Below are positions 41,666-50,851 of a stretch of 64,000 nt of DNA, piece by piece; positions within the stretch are counted from its first letter, which is position 1; each line of letters begins with the position of its first letter. The notes beneath the pieces are model-generated. The model did no database searches. It was not told where the DNA came from and saw only the letters and a program-made list of their open reading frames with translations. The position numbers and the translations under genes are program-made. Source of the stretch: JAPWJZ01 sp964575605 (GTDB taxonomy: Bacteria > Pseudomonadota > Alphaproteobacteria > Micavibrionales > UBA2020); NCBI GenBank assembly GCA_964575605.1, contig CAZNRN010000012.1, forward strand, positions 1-64,000. The letters are read 5' to 3'.

Positions 41666-43207
41666 ATGCAGGACGAAGGCGTTAAAAAAGGGCAGGGGGC
41701 AGGCGGCGATATCACCGCGATCGATGCAGCCCTCAAGGCAGCGACGGGTTTCCTGCAGCAAAACCGGCCGGCCGAAGCCGAGAAAATATATCGCGATATC
41801 TTTTTACGCCAGCCCAACAACCCCGCGGCCCTTTTCAACCTGGGCCTTCTGGCCGGACGCCGCGGCTCACATGCGGACGCGGCGAAGTTCTTCGAACACC
41901 TGCTGACCGTGGCGCCACAGGATATGGACGCCCTGGCAGCGCTCGCCATTACCAAGGCCGAACTGGGGCAGGTCGACCAGGCTTATGAACTCGCCACTCG
42001 CGCAACTTCCGGGGCGTCAGGCCCGGCGCTGACGCAACTTGCGGCGATGTATGGAGAAACCGGCGACCATGACAAGGCTGTCTTTTGCCTGCGTAAGGCT
42101 TTGCAGCAGCGTCCTTCCGACATCAACGCACTGTGCCTGCTCGCGTCCTATACCCGCCTTGCGGCCGACGACCCTGCCTTTTTGTCGTTGCGGACAGTTG
42201 ACGAGCGCAACGCGCTGCCCGATGCCAATTCACGCGCCCGTGCGGCCTTTGCGCTTGGCAAAGCCTATATGGACCAAGGCGACAGTGCCCGGGCTTTTGC
42301 GCTTTACGCCAAAGGCAACGCGTTAAAAAAATCTACCTATGCGGGCTACGATATCGCGCGGCATGAAAAATACATCGAAAGCATTATCGCGCTTTTCGAT
42401 GTGCAAACTGTGGCACGGATGCAAAGCGCCATCCCGCCATCAGTTGCGGGTGAAAGGCCGGTATTTATCGTAGGTGTTCCGCGTTCCGGCTCGACACTTG
42501 TCGACCAGATATTATCCAGCCATCCGCAAGTGCGCAGCCTGGGCGAAAGCCCGGCAGTCCGGATGTCGGTGCCTTACTTTGAAAACAAGGAAGGGCAGGG
42601 GCTTTTCGGGCAGCGCGAACCCAGCATCACCAGCTCACTTATCGAAGGCCTGGACACTGACATGCTAGCCGCTATCCGCGGGCGATATATGGCTTTTGCC
42701 AAATACCAATCGCAGGCTACAGGATGTGTCGTCGACAAGATGCTCGGCAATTTCATGTTCCTCGGACTTTTACGCCTCGCGTTTCCCGGGGCAAAGTTTA
42801 TCCACTGTATGCGCGACCCTGCCGATGCCGGGTTGTCGATCTGGAGCCTTATCTTCTGGCCGAACATGCCTTGGGCCTACGACCAGCGGAACATTGCGCG
42901 CTATTTCTTGGCCGAGAAGAAACTCATGGACCACTGGAAAAAACTTTTTCCCGGCGGAATATACGAGGCCCGTTACGAACGATTGGTGGCTGACCAAGAA
43001 GGCGAAACGAGACGCCTGCTGGAATATTGCGGCCTGGCATGGGACGAACGGTGCCTCAAATTCCATGAAACGCGCAGGGTCGTTAAAACCGCCAGCGTCG
43101 CCCAGGTGCGCCGACCGCTTTACAACGATTCCGTCGCTAAATGGAAAAAACACGAAAACCATCTGGACGAGTTACTGACAACACTGCGGCAGGGGGGCTG
43201 GCAATGA
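41666..43207 (+). CDS. TPR-repeat sulfotransferase (513 aa)
   Basis: Residues 15-240 hold TPR units (NRPAEAEKIYRDIFLRQPNN, AALFNLGLLAGRRGSHADAA, ARAAFALGKAYMDQGDSARA). The C-terminal half is a PAPS-dependent sulfotransferase: PVFIVGVPRSGSTLVDQILS near 268 is the 5'-phosphosulfate loop, and FIHCMRDPADAGLSIWS the 3'-phosphate site. No signal peptide is seen, so it is cytosolic. Bacterial enzymes of this kind modify unknown acceptors. The start is the ATG at 41666, with only a weak Shine-Dalgarno. Its stop overlaps the second porin ATG by four bases (ATGA), tying expression of the two. Confidence 0.83.
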   Translation: MQDEGVKKGQGAGGDITAIDAALKAATGFLQQNRPAEAEKIYRDIFLRQPNNPAALFNLGLLAGRRGSHADAAKFFEHLLTVAPQDMDALAALAITKAELGQVDQAYELATRATSGASGPALTQLAAMYGETGDHDKAVFCLRKALQQRPSDINALCLLASYTRLAADDPAFLSLRTVDERNALPDANSRARAAFALGKAYMDQGDSARAFALYAKGNALKKSTYAGYDIARHEKYIESIIALFDVQTVARMQSAIPPSVAGERPVFIVGVPRSGSTLVDQILSSHPQVRSLGESPAVRMSVPYFENKEGQGLFGQREPSITSSLIEGLDTDMLAAIRGRYMAFAKYQSQATGCVVDKMLGNFMFLGLLRLAFPGAKFIHCMRDPADAGLSIWSLIFWPNMPWAYDQRNIARYFLAEKKLMDHWKKLFPGGIYEARYERLVADQEGETRRLLEYCGLAWDERCLKFHETRRVVKTASVAQVRRPLYNDSVAKWKKHENHLDELLTTLRQGGWQ

Positions 43208-44397
43208 AGAAACTGGTATCGGCTTGTGTATTAAGCGCACTTGCGTTCTCGTCTCTTGCCGCGCGGGCAGAGGACAAAAAGCTTTCGCTCGATCTGAAGG
43301 GGTATATCCGCAATTACGTGATTTACGCCGACAACGACGAAACCGGCAGCGCCGCGCCCTCCGACGACCTGCGGCAGTTTGACTTCCGCCGCGAGATCGA
43401 GGTGCATTTCAAGGGTGAAACAACCTTTGATAACGGCCTTACCGTAGGAATTCAGTCCGAATTCGAACTGGGCAACGAATCCGACGATGCCAGCGTGCCG
43501 ACGGGCAATGATCCTAACCAGTTCGACGAAGCCTTCCTCTATTTCAAGGGCAATTTTGGCCGTGTGAATTTCGGCTCCAAGGACGGCGCCGCTTATATGC
43601 TGCAGGTTTCGGCTCCGGCTGCTGACGCCTATATCGACGGTATGCGGGTTTATATGCAGGGCCTGAACCCTGATGTCTGGGACGATGGCCTGATTAATGC
43701 TTCCTTCGCGCCGGCCGGGTTCTCGTTGCGCCTCGGCTACGATAATGCCGATTTCCGTGGCACGGACAGGATTACTTATTTCACACCCGAGTTCCACGGC
43801 TTCAAAGCGGGTGTTTCCTATGCGCCCGAGAACGGCCAGAACGAAGTCGATGATGCTTTCGGCGGCATGGCGCCCGACGACAGGCCGGGAAAATTCGAAC
43901 ACATCTGGGATGCGGCCCTGCGCTGGGACGGCGAGGCAGGGCCCTTTAGCCTCCAGGCTGGCGCGGGCTATGTCCATGCTGCGACCGAAGTTGACGCCGC
44001 GCCCGGCGCATCCGGTTCCGATGACTTTGCTTCATGGGATGCAGGTTTTGCCGTGGACTACAAGGACTTCAGCCTCGGCACAGCTTACCGGCGCTCCAAC
44101 ACCGGCGTCTCAGGCCCTGATACTGACAGGACAACATATGTCATCGGCCTCGGCTGGGATAAGGGACCTTGGCATGCAGGCGCAACATGGTACCGGCAGG
44201 ATTTCGATTCCAACGCCAACAGCTTCGGTTTCGTGGATGATATCAGCCTGCAGCGAATCACTGTCGGCGGGGGCTATATCCTGATCCCGGGCGTCAGCTT
44301 CCGCGGCACAGTCAGTATGGGAAGTGTCGACACCGGCACGGCCGGCAACGATACCGATTTTACGCAAATTACTTTCGGCAACGAGATTAAGTTCTGA
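43204..44397 (+). CDS. Outer-membrane porin, paralogue of the first (397 aa)
   Basis: A signal peptide (MKKLVSACVLSALAFSSLAA, cut after RA) is followed by a barrel closely matching the first porin: YVIYADNDETGSAAPSDDLR, NGLTVGIQSEFELGNESDD, DEAFLYFKGNFGRVNFGSKD, ending FGNEIKF with a terminal Phe. It lacks the short insertion after VPTG that the first copy has. The start overlaps the sulfotransferase stop, so it is probably made from the same mRNA by coupling, unlike the first copy, which has its own promoter. A terminator follows. Confidence 0.9.
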   Translation: MKKLVSACVLSALAFSSLAARAEDKKLSLDLKGYIRNYVIYADNDETGSAAPSDDLRQFDFRREIEVHFKGETTFDNGLTVGIQSEFELGNESDDASVPTGNDPNQFDEAFLYFKGNFGRVNFGSKDGAAYMLQVSAPAADAYIDGMRVYMQGLNPDVWDDGLINASFAPAGFSLRLGYDNADFRGTDRITYFTPEFHGFKAGVSYAPENGQNEVDDAFGGMAPDDRPGKFEHIWDAALRWDGEAGPFSLQAGAGYVHAATEVDAAPGASGSDDFASWDAGFAVDYKDFSLGTAYRRSNTGVSGPDTDRTTYVIGLGWDKGPWHAGATWYRQDFDSNANSFGFVDDISLQRITVGGGYILIPGVSFRGTVSMGSVDTGTAGNDTDFTQITFGNEIKF

Positions 44398-44418
44398 TTT
44401 CCCTGCAAAACCGGTGCA

Positions 44419-44453
44419 AAAACGGCGTTTTCTTTACGTAAACACCGTTTTTT
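44419..44453 (+). terminator. Intrinsic terminator after the second porin
   Basis: AAAACGGCGTTT and AAACACCGTTTT pair with one C/A mismatch around a TCTTTACGT loop, followed by TTTTTT. Confidence 0.75.
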
Positions 44454-44528
44454 GGTTGCTTTACCCTTGAACGGGGGCTTAAATCAACCCAGATTTTGTG
44501 CAGCGCACCCTTTTTGAAGGAGATATTC

Positions 44529-45725
44529 ATGGGCACCCAAAACAACGATCCTATCGTCATCGTCGGCATGGCACGGACGCCGATCGGCGCCTTCCAAGGC
44601 GAACTCGCCAACTTCACCGCCTCCGACCTCGGCAAGTTCGCGATCGAGGAAGCGCTGAAGCGCTCCAACGTAAAGCCGGGCGACGTCGAAGACGTCGTCA
44701 TGGGGTGCGTACTGCCGGCAGGGCAGGGCCAGGCGCCCGCCCGTCAGGCCAGCATCAAGGCCGGCATTCCTGATTCCGTCGGTGCGACCACCATCAACAA
44801 AATGTGCGGCTCGGGCATGAAGGCCGTGATGTTCGCGCATGACAATATCCTGGCCGGCTCGGCTAACGTCATGGTCGCAGGCGGCATGGAAAGCATGACC
44901 AACGCGCCCTACCTGCTCGACAAGGCGCGCGGCGGCATCCGTATGGGCCATGGAAAGGTCCTCGACCATATGTTCCTAGACGGCCTCGAAGACGCCTACG
45001 ATAAAGGCCAGCTGATGGGCGTTTTCGCAGATGACACCGCCCGCAAATGCCAGCTGACGCGTGAAGATCAGGATAAATTCGCGATTGCCTCGCTCAGCCG
45101 CGCACTCGAAGCGAGCAAATCAGGTGCTTTCAAGGCCGAAATCGTGCCGATCACCATCAAGGCAAAAACCGGCGACACCGTCATCTCGGAAGATGAATCG
45201 CCGAAAAAGGGCAAGCCCGAGAAAATCCCGACGCTGAAGCCCGCGTTCACGCCCGATGGCACCGTCACCGCCGCAAACGCCTCGTCGATTTCCGACGGCG
45301 CCGCGGCAATCGTGCTGATGCGTAAATCCGAAGCGCAAAAGCGCGGCCTGAAAGTTCTGGCCGAGATCAGGGCACATGCGACCCACGCGCAAAAACCTGC
45401 CGAATTCACGCTGGCTCCTATCGGTGCCACCAAAAAAGTGCTGGAAAAAGCGGGTTGGACGGCAAAAGACGTCGACCTTTACGAAATCAACGAAGCTTTC
45501 GCCGTGGTGACTTTGGCCGCGATGAAAGAACTGGGCTTACCGCATGAAAAGGTGAACGTGAACGGCGGCGCTTGCGCCCTTGGCCATCCGATCGGCGCAT
45601 CGGGTGCCCGCATTATCATCACGCTGCTCTCCGAACTCGAGCGCCGCGGCCTGAAAAAAGGCGTCGCGTCACTCTGCATCGGCGGCGGCGAAGGCACGGC
45701 GATCGCGCTCGAAAGGGCGGCATAA
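44529..45725 (+). CDS. Acetyl-CoA C-acetyltransferase (thiolase)
   Basis: A 398-residue thiolase with nucleophile Cys93 in TINKMCGSGMKAVMFAHDNI, GGMESMTNAPYLLDKARGG, DLYEINEAFAVVTLAAMKEL, VNGGACALGHPIGASGARI and the second Cys in VASLCIGGGEGTAIALE. The MGHGKVLDHMFLDGLEDAYD stretch is typical of acetoacetyl-CoA thiolases, which join or split acetyl-CoA in ketone, PHB or amino-acid metabolism. It could complete leucine breakdown with the isovaleryl-CoA dehydrogenase at 58123. AAGGAG lies before the ATG at 44529. Confidence 0.92.
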   Translation: MGTQNNDPIVIVGMARTPIGAFQGELANFTASDLGKFAIEEALKRSNVKPGDVEDVVMGCVLPAGQGQAPARQASIKAGIPDSVGATTINKMCGSGMKAVMFAHDNILAGSANVMVAGGMESMTNAPYLLDKARGGIRMGHGKVLDHMFLDGLEDAYDKGQLMGVFADDTARKCQLTREDQDKFAIASLSRALEASKSGAFKAEIVPITIKAKTGDTVISEDESPKKGKPEKIPTLKPAFTPDGTVTAANASSISDGAAAIVLMRKSEAQKRGLKVLAEIRAHATHAQKPAEFTLAPIGATKKVLEKAGWTAKDVDLYEINEAFAVVTLAAMKELGLPHEKVNVNGGACALGHPIGASGARIIITLLSELERRGLKKGVASLCIGGGEGTAIALERAA

Positions 45726-45731
45726 GGACGC

Positions 45732-47690
45732 TTGGCCAAACGACGCTCCAGAAGTTCTGCTACAAAAACAGGAAGCCGCCGCACTGGCGGCTTCCGGTCT
45801 TTTGTGCGCTTTTGTTTCGCGCTGGGGCTTTTCGGCTTCGCGGGTTTCATGCTGATGCTGGCATGGCTGGCCTATGGCCTGCCGGACGCCAGCCAGGTAA
45901 AGCCCCTCGAAATTCATCCCAGCATCACGGTCCTTGCGTCCGACGGCACGCTTATCGCGCGGTACGGCGGGATGAAGGGCGATGTCATCAACGTGAAAGA
46001 CCTGCCGCCCTATGTCTCGGCCGCGGTGCTTTCGATTGAAGACCGCCGCTTCTACGACCATTTCGGCATCGACCCGATCGGTCTTGGCCGCGCCATGCTG
46101 GTCAACATACAGGCGAGGCGCTGGGTGCAGGGCGGCTCCACCATTACGCAGCAGCTTGCCAAGAACCTCTTCCTGACGCCCGACAAAACCCTGCGCCGCA
46201 AAGGGCAGGAAGCAATGATGGCGCTTTGGATCGAGCGCAAGTTTACCAAGGATGAAATCCTTTCCGCCTACCTCAACCGCGTTTACTTCGGTTCGGGTGC
46301 CTATGGCATTGACGCGGCAGCGCGTACCTACTTCGGCAAACCCGCGCAGGACCTGACGCTCTGGGAAAGCGCGGTGCTGGCTGGCTTGCTCAAGGCGCCG
46401 TCCCGCTATTCTCCCGGCAGCAACCCGGCGCTTGCCCGCGAACGGGCGAAAGTCGTTGTCGCCGCCATGGAACGCGCCGGTTACATCGACAAGGGTATGA
46501 AGGTGCAGGAGCTGAAAGAAGCCAAGATGCGCCTTGCGGGTTCGGATTCAGGCGATCTCAACCGCTATTTCGCCGACTGGGTGATCGACCAGATCGACAG
46601 CTATGTGACGACTGCGTCCGGTGACCTCGTCATCCGCACCACCTTTAGCCCGCAGCTGCAGTTACTGGCAGAAGCGCAGCAAAAAGCGCTTTTCGCTTCG
46701 CTAAAGCCTGACCAGAAAATTTCGCAGACAGCGCTGGTGACACTTGGCATCGACGGCGCGGTACTGGCAATGATCGGCGGCACCGATTATACCGAAAGCC
46801 AGTTTAACCGCGCCACACAGGCCGTGCGCCAGCCGGGTTCCTCGTTCAAGCCCTTCGTGTTTCTGGCCGCACTTGAGGCGGGTTATCGCCCCAGCGATAT
46901 GCTCGAGGATGCACCGCTGAAAATCGGCAAATACCAGCCGAAAAACTACAATAACAAATATTACGGCCAGGTAACGCTGACCGATGCAATCGCGCTCTCC
47001 CTCAACACGGCAACCATCCGCCTGCTGCAAAACGTCGGGCTGGCTGCACTTCTTGATACCGTGCAGCGTCTTGGCTTCACGCGCAAGTTCAAGGCCGAAT
47101 TGGCCACAGGATTAGGGGCAGGGGAGGCAACGCTCTTGGAAATGACCTCCGCTTATGCCGTGATTGCCAACGGTGGCCGCGCAGCATGGCCTTGGGCGGT
47201 ACTGTCGATCGAAGACGCGAAGGGTAACACCATTTATACGCGCGAATCCATGGGGCAATTGCGGATGTTCAACCAACGTGATATTTCCGCGCTCGACAGC
47301 ATGCTGGTGCAGGTGCTGGCGCGTGGTACGGGGCAGGCGGCGCAGCTGTCGCGGGGCCATACAGCCGGCAAGACTGGAACCTCACAGGACTACCGTGACG
47401 CCTGGTTCATCGGCTACACCGACAGGCTTGTCACAGGCATATGGATGGGTAACGACGATAACTCGCCGATGGAACAGGTATCCGGCGGCAAATATCCCGC
47501 GCGTCTCTGGCACGACTACATGGAGCCTGCTTTGAATGTCGAAGTGCGCAGCTATGCGCTTGCGCCCGCCCGCGAAGGCGGTAGCGACGATGGGTTCTCC
47601 CGCATGCTTGACCGTTGGTCGTCGGGCGATTTCGGCGGCGGTTTCAGTGGCGGTTTCAGTGGCAATGACGTGCCGGTTTATAACCCATAG
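45732..47690 (+). CDS. Class A penicillin-binding protein, PBP1A family (652 aa)
   Basis: A basic cytoplasmic tail and one membrane helix (residues 25-50) precede the GT51 transglycosylase: SIEDRRFYDHFGIDPIGLGR and GGSTITQQLAKNLFLTPDKT. The transpeptidase has SSFKPFVFL (catalytic Ser in SxxK), SLNTATIRL (SxN) and AGKTGTSQDYRDAWFIGYT (KTG). It polymerises and crosslinks peptidoglycan. At 652 residues it is shorter than E. coli PBP1A, lacking much of the inserted domain. The C-terminus is Gly/Ser/Phe-rich (GGGFSGGFSGN). A TTG start at 45732 follows TAAGGA, six bases after the thiolase. Confidence 0.9.
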   Translation: MAKRRSRSSATKTGSRRTGGFRSFVRFCFALGLFGFAGFMLMLAWLAYGLPDASQVKPLEIHPSITVLASDGTLIARYGGMKGDVINVKDLPPYVSAAVLSIEDRRFYDHFGIDPIGLGRAMLVNIQARRWVQGGSTITQQLAKNLFLTPDKTLRRKGQEAMMALWIERKFTKDEILSAYLNRVYFGSGAYGIDAAARTYFGKPAQDLTLWESAVLAGLLKAPSRYSPGSNPALARERAKVVVAAMERAGYIDKGMKVQELKEAKMRLAGSDSGDLNRYFADWVIDQIDSYVTTASGDLVIRTTFSPQLQLLAEAQQKALFASLKPDQKISQTALVTLGIDGAVLAMIGGTDYTESQFNRATQAVRQPGSSFKPFVFLAALEAGYRPSDMLEDAPLKIGKYQPKNYNNKYYGQVTLTDAIALSLNTATIRLLQNVGLAALLDTVQRLGFTRKFKAELATGLGAGEATLLEMTSAYAVIANGGRAAWPWAVLSIEDAKGNTIYTRESMGQLRMFNQRDISALDSMLVQVLARGTGQAAQLSRGHTAGKTGTSQDYRDAWFIGYTDRLVTGIWMGNDDNSPMEQVSGGKYPARLWHDYMEPALNVEVRSYALAPAREGGSDDGFSRMLDRWSSGDFGGGFSGGFSGNDVPVYNP

Positions 47691-47744
47691 GCGTGTAGCC
47701 CCGGAACTCCAGTAATGCACCCTGACGCGATGTTAAGTAACCGG

Positions 47745-48182
47745 TCAGTCTGATCTACAGGGGATGTTATTCCGCGCCAGCTCATCGACGCGCTCGTTTT
47801 CCACATGACCCGCGTGGCCCTTTACCCAGACCCATTTCAGTTTGTTCAGCGGCAACAGGCTGTCAAGTTCCATCCAGAGGTCGATATTTTTCACGTCTTT
47901 CTTGTCGGAGGTTTTCCAGCCGCGTTTTTTCCAGCCTTCAAGATATTCGGTAACACCCTTCAACACATACTGGCTATCCGTGTGGATGGTAACCTGGCAG
48001 GGCGGCTTGATCGCTTTCAGGCCTTCGATCACCGCTTTCATTTCCATGCGGTTGTTGGTAGTGGCCGTCTCGCCGCCGCCCAGTTCCTTTTCGTGTTTGC
48101 CGTAGCGCAACAGTGCGCCCCATCCGCCCGGGCCGGGGTTGCCGCTGCAGGCCCCATCAGTGAAAAGGTCGACCTTCTTCAT
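47745..48182 (-). CDS. rnhA: Ribonuclease HI
   Basis: A 145-residue RNase H fold with all catalytic acids in place: DLFTDGACSGNPGPGGWGAL (first Asp), TNNRMEMKAVIEGLKAI (Glu), TIHTDSQYVLKGVTEYL (Asp) and HAGHVENERVDELAR (last Asp plus catalytic-loop His). It degrades RNA in RNA-DNA hybrids. The start overlaps the thrB stop by four bases; thrB-rnhA adjacency is usual in alphaproteobacteria. Confidence 0.96.
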   Translation of the reverse strand: MKKVDLFTDGACSGNPGPGGWGALLRYGKHEKELGGGETATTNNRMEMKAVIEGLKAIKPPCQVTIHTDSQYVLKGVTEYLEGWKKRGWKTSDKKDVKNIDLWMELDSLLPLNKLKWVWVKGHAGHVENERVDELARNNIPCRSD

Positions 48183-49144
48183 GGCGTAAAGCCGTAATCG
48201 TCGAGCGAGGCTACCTGTTGGTGGAAGCGTAATATCTTCACATGTTCCATCGGGTCTTTCGCCCGCACCAGTGCACCCTCGACCGGATGGAGCCAGTCGT
48301 AAAGCCTTGTCGCGATAATCCGCATCGCCGCTGCGCGGCCAAAGAAGGGCAGGGACTTCAGTTCGTTCTTAGCCAGCGGCCGCCCCTTGTGGTAGTTGGC
48401 AAGGAAAGCATGCGAGCGGCCGGTATCAAGGTCACCCTTCCAGTCGAAACACCACGGGTTCATCGCCAGCATCAGGTCATAGGCCAGTGTCTCGGTGCAG
48501 GAAAAATAGAAATCGATGACACCGGTCAGTTTTTCATCGGTAAAGAAAACGTTGTCGGGAAAGAAATCCGCATGAACCATGCCGCGCGGCAGGTATTTCG
48601 GCCAGTTATCGTGCAGGTATGACAGTTCCTGCGTCAGGAATTTATAAAGACCTGGCTCCACTGTATCGGCTTTTTCCGCGCAGGCCTGTATCAGGGCTTC
48701 CCATGCAGCAAGCCCGACAGAATTTTTTCTCTTCATCGAAAAATCGCGGCCGGCGCGGTGCATCGCGGCGAGAGTTTCGCCGGCTGCCTGGCAATGATGC
48801 GCGTAAATTTCACGCGGCCAGGCACCCTGCAGGAATTCAGATACCAGAGCGGGCTTTCCTTCCAGCGTAAAAACGTTTCTGCCTTCGCCATCATGCAGGA
48901 CAGCAGGACAGGGGATGCCGCGTTTTTTAAGATGCTCCATATAGCCGATGTAGAAAGGCAGTTCTTCCGGATTGGCGCGTTTTTCGATGACGGTCAGGAT
49001 ATAGCGGCCGGTAGATGTATTAAGCAGGTAGTTGGTATTTTCAACACCTTCGGTAATGCCCTCGGACGAAACAAGGCTTCCTACGCCCAGCCTCTGGAGC
49101 AGGGCGCTGATTTTCTCGTCGGTGATATGCGTATACACAGCCAT
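48179..49144 (-). CDS. thrB: Homoserine kinase, ThrB type II (APH fold)
   Basis: This 321-residue protein begins MAVYTHITDEKISALLQRLG and has GVENTNYLLNTSTGRYILTV, the catalytic loop GMVHADFFPDNVFFTDEK and GVIDFYFSCTETLAYDLMLA, all as in alphaproteobacterial homoserine kinase of the APH fold. It phosphorylates homoserine in threonine synthesis. It sits with rnhA downstream; ispH is usually next to it, but here an unknown gene intervenes. Confidence 0.93.
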   Translation of the reverse strand: MAVYTHITDEKISALLQRLGVGSLVSSEGITEGVENTNYLLNTSTGRYILTVIEKRANPEELPFYIGYMEHLKKRGIPCPAVLHDGEGRNVFTLEGKPALVSEFLQGAWPREIYAHHCQAAGETLAAMHRAGRDFSMKRKNSVGLAAWEALIQACAEKADTVEPGLYKFLTQELSYLHDNWPKYLPRGMVHADFFPDNVFFTDEKLTGVIDFYFSCTETLAYDLMLAMNPWCFDWKGDLDTGRSHAFLANYHKGRPLAKNELKSLPFFGRAAAMRIIATRLYDWLHPVEGALVRAKDPMEHVKILRFHQQVASLDDYGFTP

Positions 49145-49198
49145 TACCGCTTAAAGGATAGCGGAAAGGGCAGGCTGCTGCCAGAGAGTTAGAAATGC

Positions 49199-49720
49199 TT
49201 AAAAACCGGGGCCTTTGGGGCCGGGACGGCGCGGCAGGCCCGCGGGCGCCACCTTCGTGAAGGGGAAGTGGCGGCGTGTGCCTTCAACCAGGCCGGTTTT
49301 ACCGTTTTCCTCGACCTTTGAGCGCTGCAGGTCCTGCCAGCTACGCTCCGTCACCGAAAATTCACCATCGCTGCCGGTAAACTCGATTTCTATTTCCTTG
49401 TCGTAAGGATTTGTCGATTGAATCTGTACCGCCGGCACATCGCTGTGTCCGCCGATGCGTATGGAATAAGTGTCGTTGAGGTGTGTCAGTTCGTTCATCA
49501 ACTCTGCCAGCGCGAGTTTGCGTGTATAGGGATCAGGATCAAAAACCTGATCGCCCGCGCGCAGCACGGCTGTTTTCACACGCTCGCTCCACGCAGGGAA
49601 ATCGCCCATCTGAGCGGGCTGCAGCTTGTCGTCGGGCAGGCTGAACGCAATCATGTAGCCAAGACCATTCTCAATGGTCTCGCTCTTTACTTCCACGGTC
49701 AGGCAAAAGGACTTCGCCAT
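49199..49720 (-). CDS. Protein of unknown function inserted between ispH and thrB (173 aa)
   Basis: A soluble protein of mostly beta character: MAKSFCLTVEVKSETIENGL, IRIGGHSDVPAVQIQSTNPY and EIEIEFTGSDGEFSVTERSW, ending in a Pro/Gly/Arg tail (GLPRRPGPKGPGF). It has no signal peptide. I do not recognise it. It lies on the same strand as ispH and thrB, separated by about 106 and 54 bases, so it may share their transcript. Confidence 0.6.
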   Translation of the reverse strand: MAKSFCLTVEVKSETIENGLGYMIAFSLPDDKLQPAQMGDFPAWSERVKTAVLRAGDQVFDPDPYTRKLALAELMNELTHLNDTYSIRIGGHSDVPAVQIQSTNPYDKEIEIEFTGSDGEFSVTERSWQDLQRSKVEENGKTGLVEGTRRHFPFTKVAPAGLPRRPGPKGPGF

Positions 49721-49826
49721 CGCTTGCGATTCTCGTCGTTGAAACTAAATGACTGTCTGGGCGCTACTATATGGGGTGAAGTTTCAAAATCAAGCCTGAA
49801 AAACACAGAAAATGACTTTTTCTGTA

Positions 49827-50771
49827 TCAGGCCGTGAGGATGCGGGGGATTTTGAAGGTCAGGCCTTCTTGCGCCACTACTGTGGTCTCGACCTTGACCT
49901 CGTAATCCTGCCGGGCCCGGTCGATCACTTGCTGTACAAGCAATTCTGGGGCAGAGGCGCCGGCTGTCAGGCCCAAAACGGTCATGCCCTTAAGCGCATC
50001 CCAGGGGATATCCGAAGCCTTGTCGGCAAGGTAGGCCTGTTTCGCGCCATAGGCCTTGGCAACCTCCACCAGCCGGTTCGAGTTCGAGGAGCTTTTGGAG
50101 CCAATCACCACCACTGCATCTGCCTTCGGCGCGATGTCCTTCACCGCAAGCTGGCGGTTGGTGGTGGCATAGCAGATATCTTCTTTTTTCGGCGCCGCGA
50201 CCAAAGGATAACGCTGCCGCAGGGCATCGACGATTTCTTTGGTGTCGTCGATAGATAAAGTTGTCTGCGTCACATAAGCGATTTTATTGCTGTCGCTGAA
50301 TTGCAGCTTCGCGACATCTGCCATGGTTTCAACCAGCACGACAGCGCCTTCCGGCAGCTGTCCCATCGTGCCGATCACCTCTGGATGCCCCGCATGGCCG
50401 ATCAGGATGATTTTATGCCCGTTGCGATGGTGCAGCTCCGCTTCGCGGTGAACCTTGCTGACCAAAGGGCAGGTGGCGTCGACAAAGATCATGTTCCGCC
50501 GTTTCGCTTCTTCGGGCACATGTTTCGGCACGCCATGAGCCGAAAAAATAACAGGCGCACCCTCGGGCACTTCGGTCAGTTCCTTTACGAAGACGGCACC
50601 CTTGGCGCGCAGGTCTTCGAGGACGTGTTTATTATGTACAATCTCGTGCCGCACATAGACGGGTGCCCCGAACTTGGCGAGCGACTTCTCGACGATCTCG
50701 ATCGCGCGGTCGACGCCCGCGCAAAAACCCCGCGGGCTGGCCAGAAGGATGGTGAGGGGCGGCTTTTCCAT
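49827..50771 (-). CDS. ispH: 4-hydroxy-3-methylbut-2-enyl diphosphate reductase
   Basis: The three cluster cysteines are visible in ASPRGFCAGVDRAIEIVEKS, FVDATCPLVSKVHREAELHH and EDICYATTNRQLAVKDIAPK; HEIVHNKHVLEDL and SSNSNRLVEVA add substrate contacts. The [4Fe-4S] enzyme makes IPP and DMAPP in the last MEP-pathway step. The first MEP enzyme (dxs) and the prenyl synthase (ispA) are 2-5 kb away. I start at the ATG at 50771 (MEKPPLTILL), giving 314 residues; a TTG 63 bases upstream would add 21 Ala/Pro-rich residues. Confidence 0.95.
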   Translation of the reverse strand: MEKPPLTILLASPRGFCAGVDRAIEIVEKSLAKFGAPVYVRHEIVHNKHVLEDLRAKGAVFVKELTEVPEGAPVIFSAHGVPKHVPEEAKRRNMIFVDATCPLVSKVHREAELHHRNGHKIILIGHAGHPEVIGTMGQLPEGAVVLVETMADVAKLQFSDSNKIAYVTQTTLSIDDTKEIVDALRQRYPLVAAPKKEDICYATTNRQLAVKDIAPKADAVVVIGSKSSSNSNRLVEVAKAYGAKQAYLADKASDIPWDALKGMTVLGLTAGASAPELLVQQVIDRARQDYEVKVETTVVAQEGLTFKIPRILTA

Positions 50772-50851
50772 GTGCCTGACTATAGGTGCCGCAGGGGCTT
50801 GAGTCGAGGGGCGGGCAGGGGTATCTTTGTGCAAATCTTCAGGAAAAAACC

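Noticed and set aside
40274..41761. 495-codon open frame opposite the first porin gene
   Set aside because: It is antisense to a strongly conserved porin with biased codons, which leaves the opposite strand free of stops; its Val/Ala/Arg/His-rich translation shows no domain.
47620..47670. GGTTTCAGTGGC-type short direct repeats as a repeat array
   Set aside because: They encode the Gly/Ser/Phe-rich end of the penicillin-binding protein; too short and in frame, not CRISPR-like.
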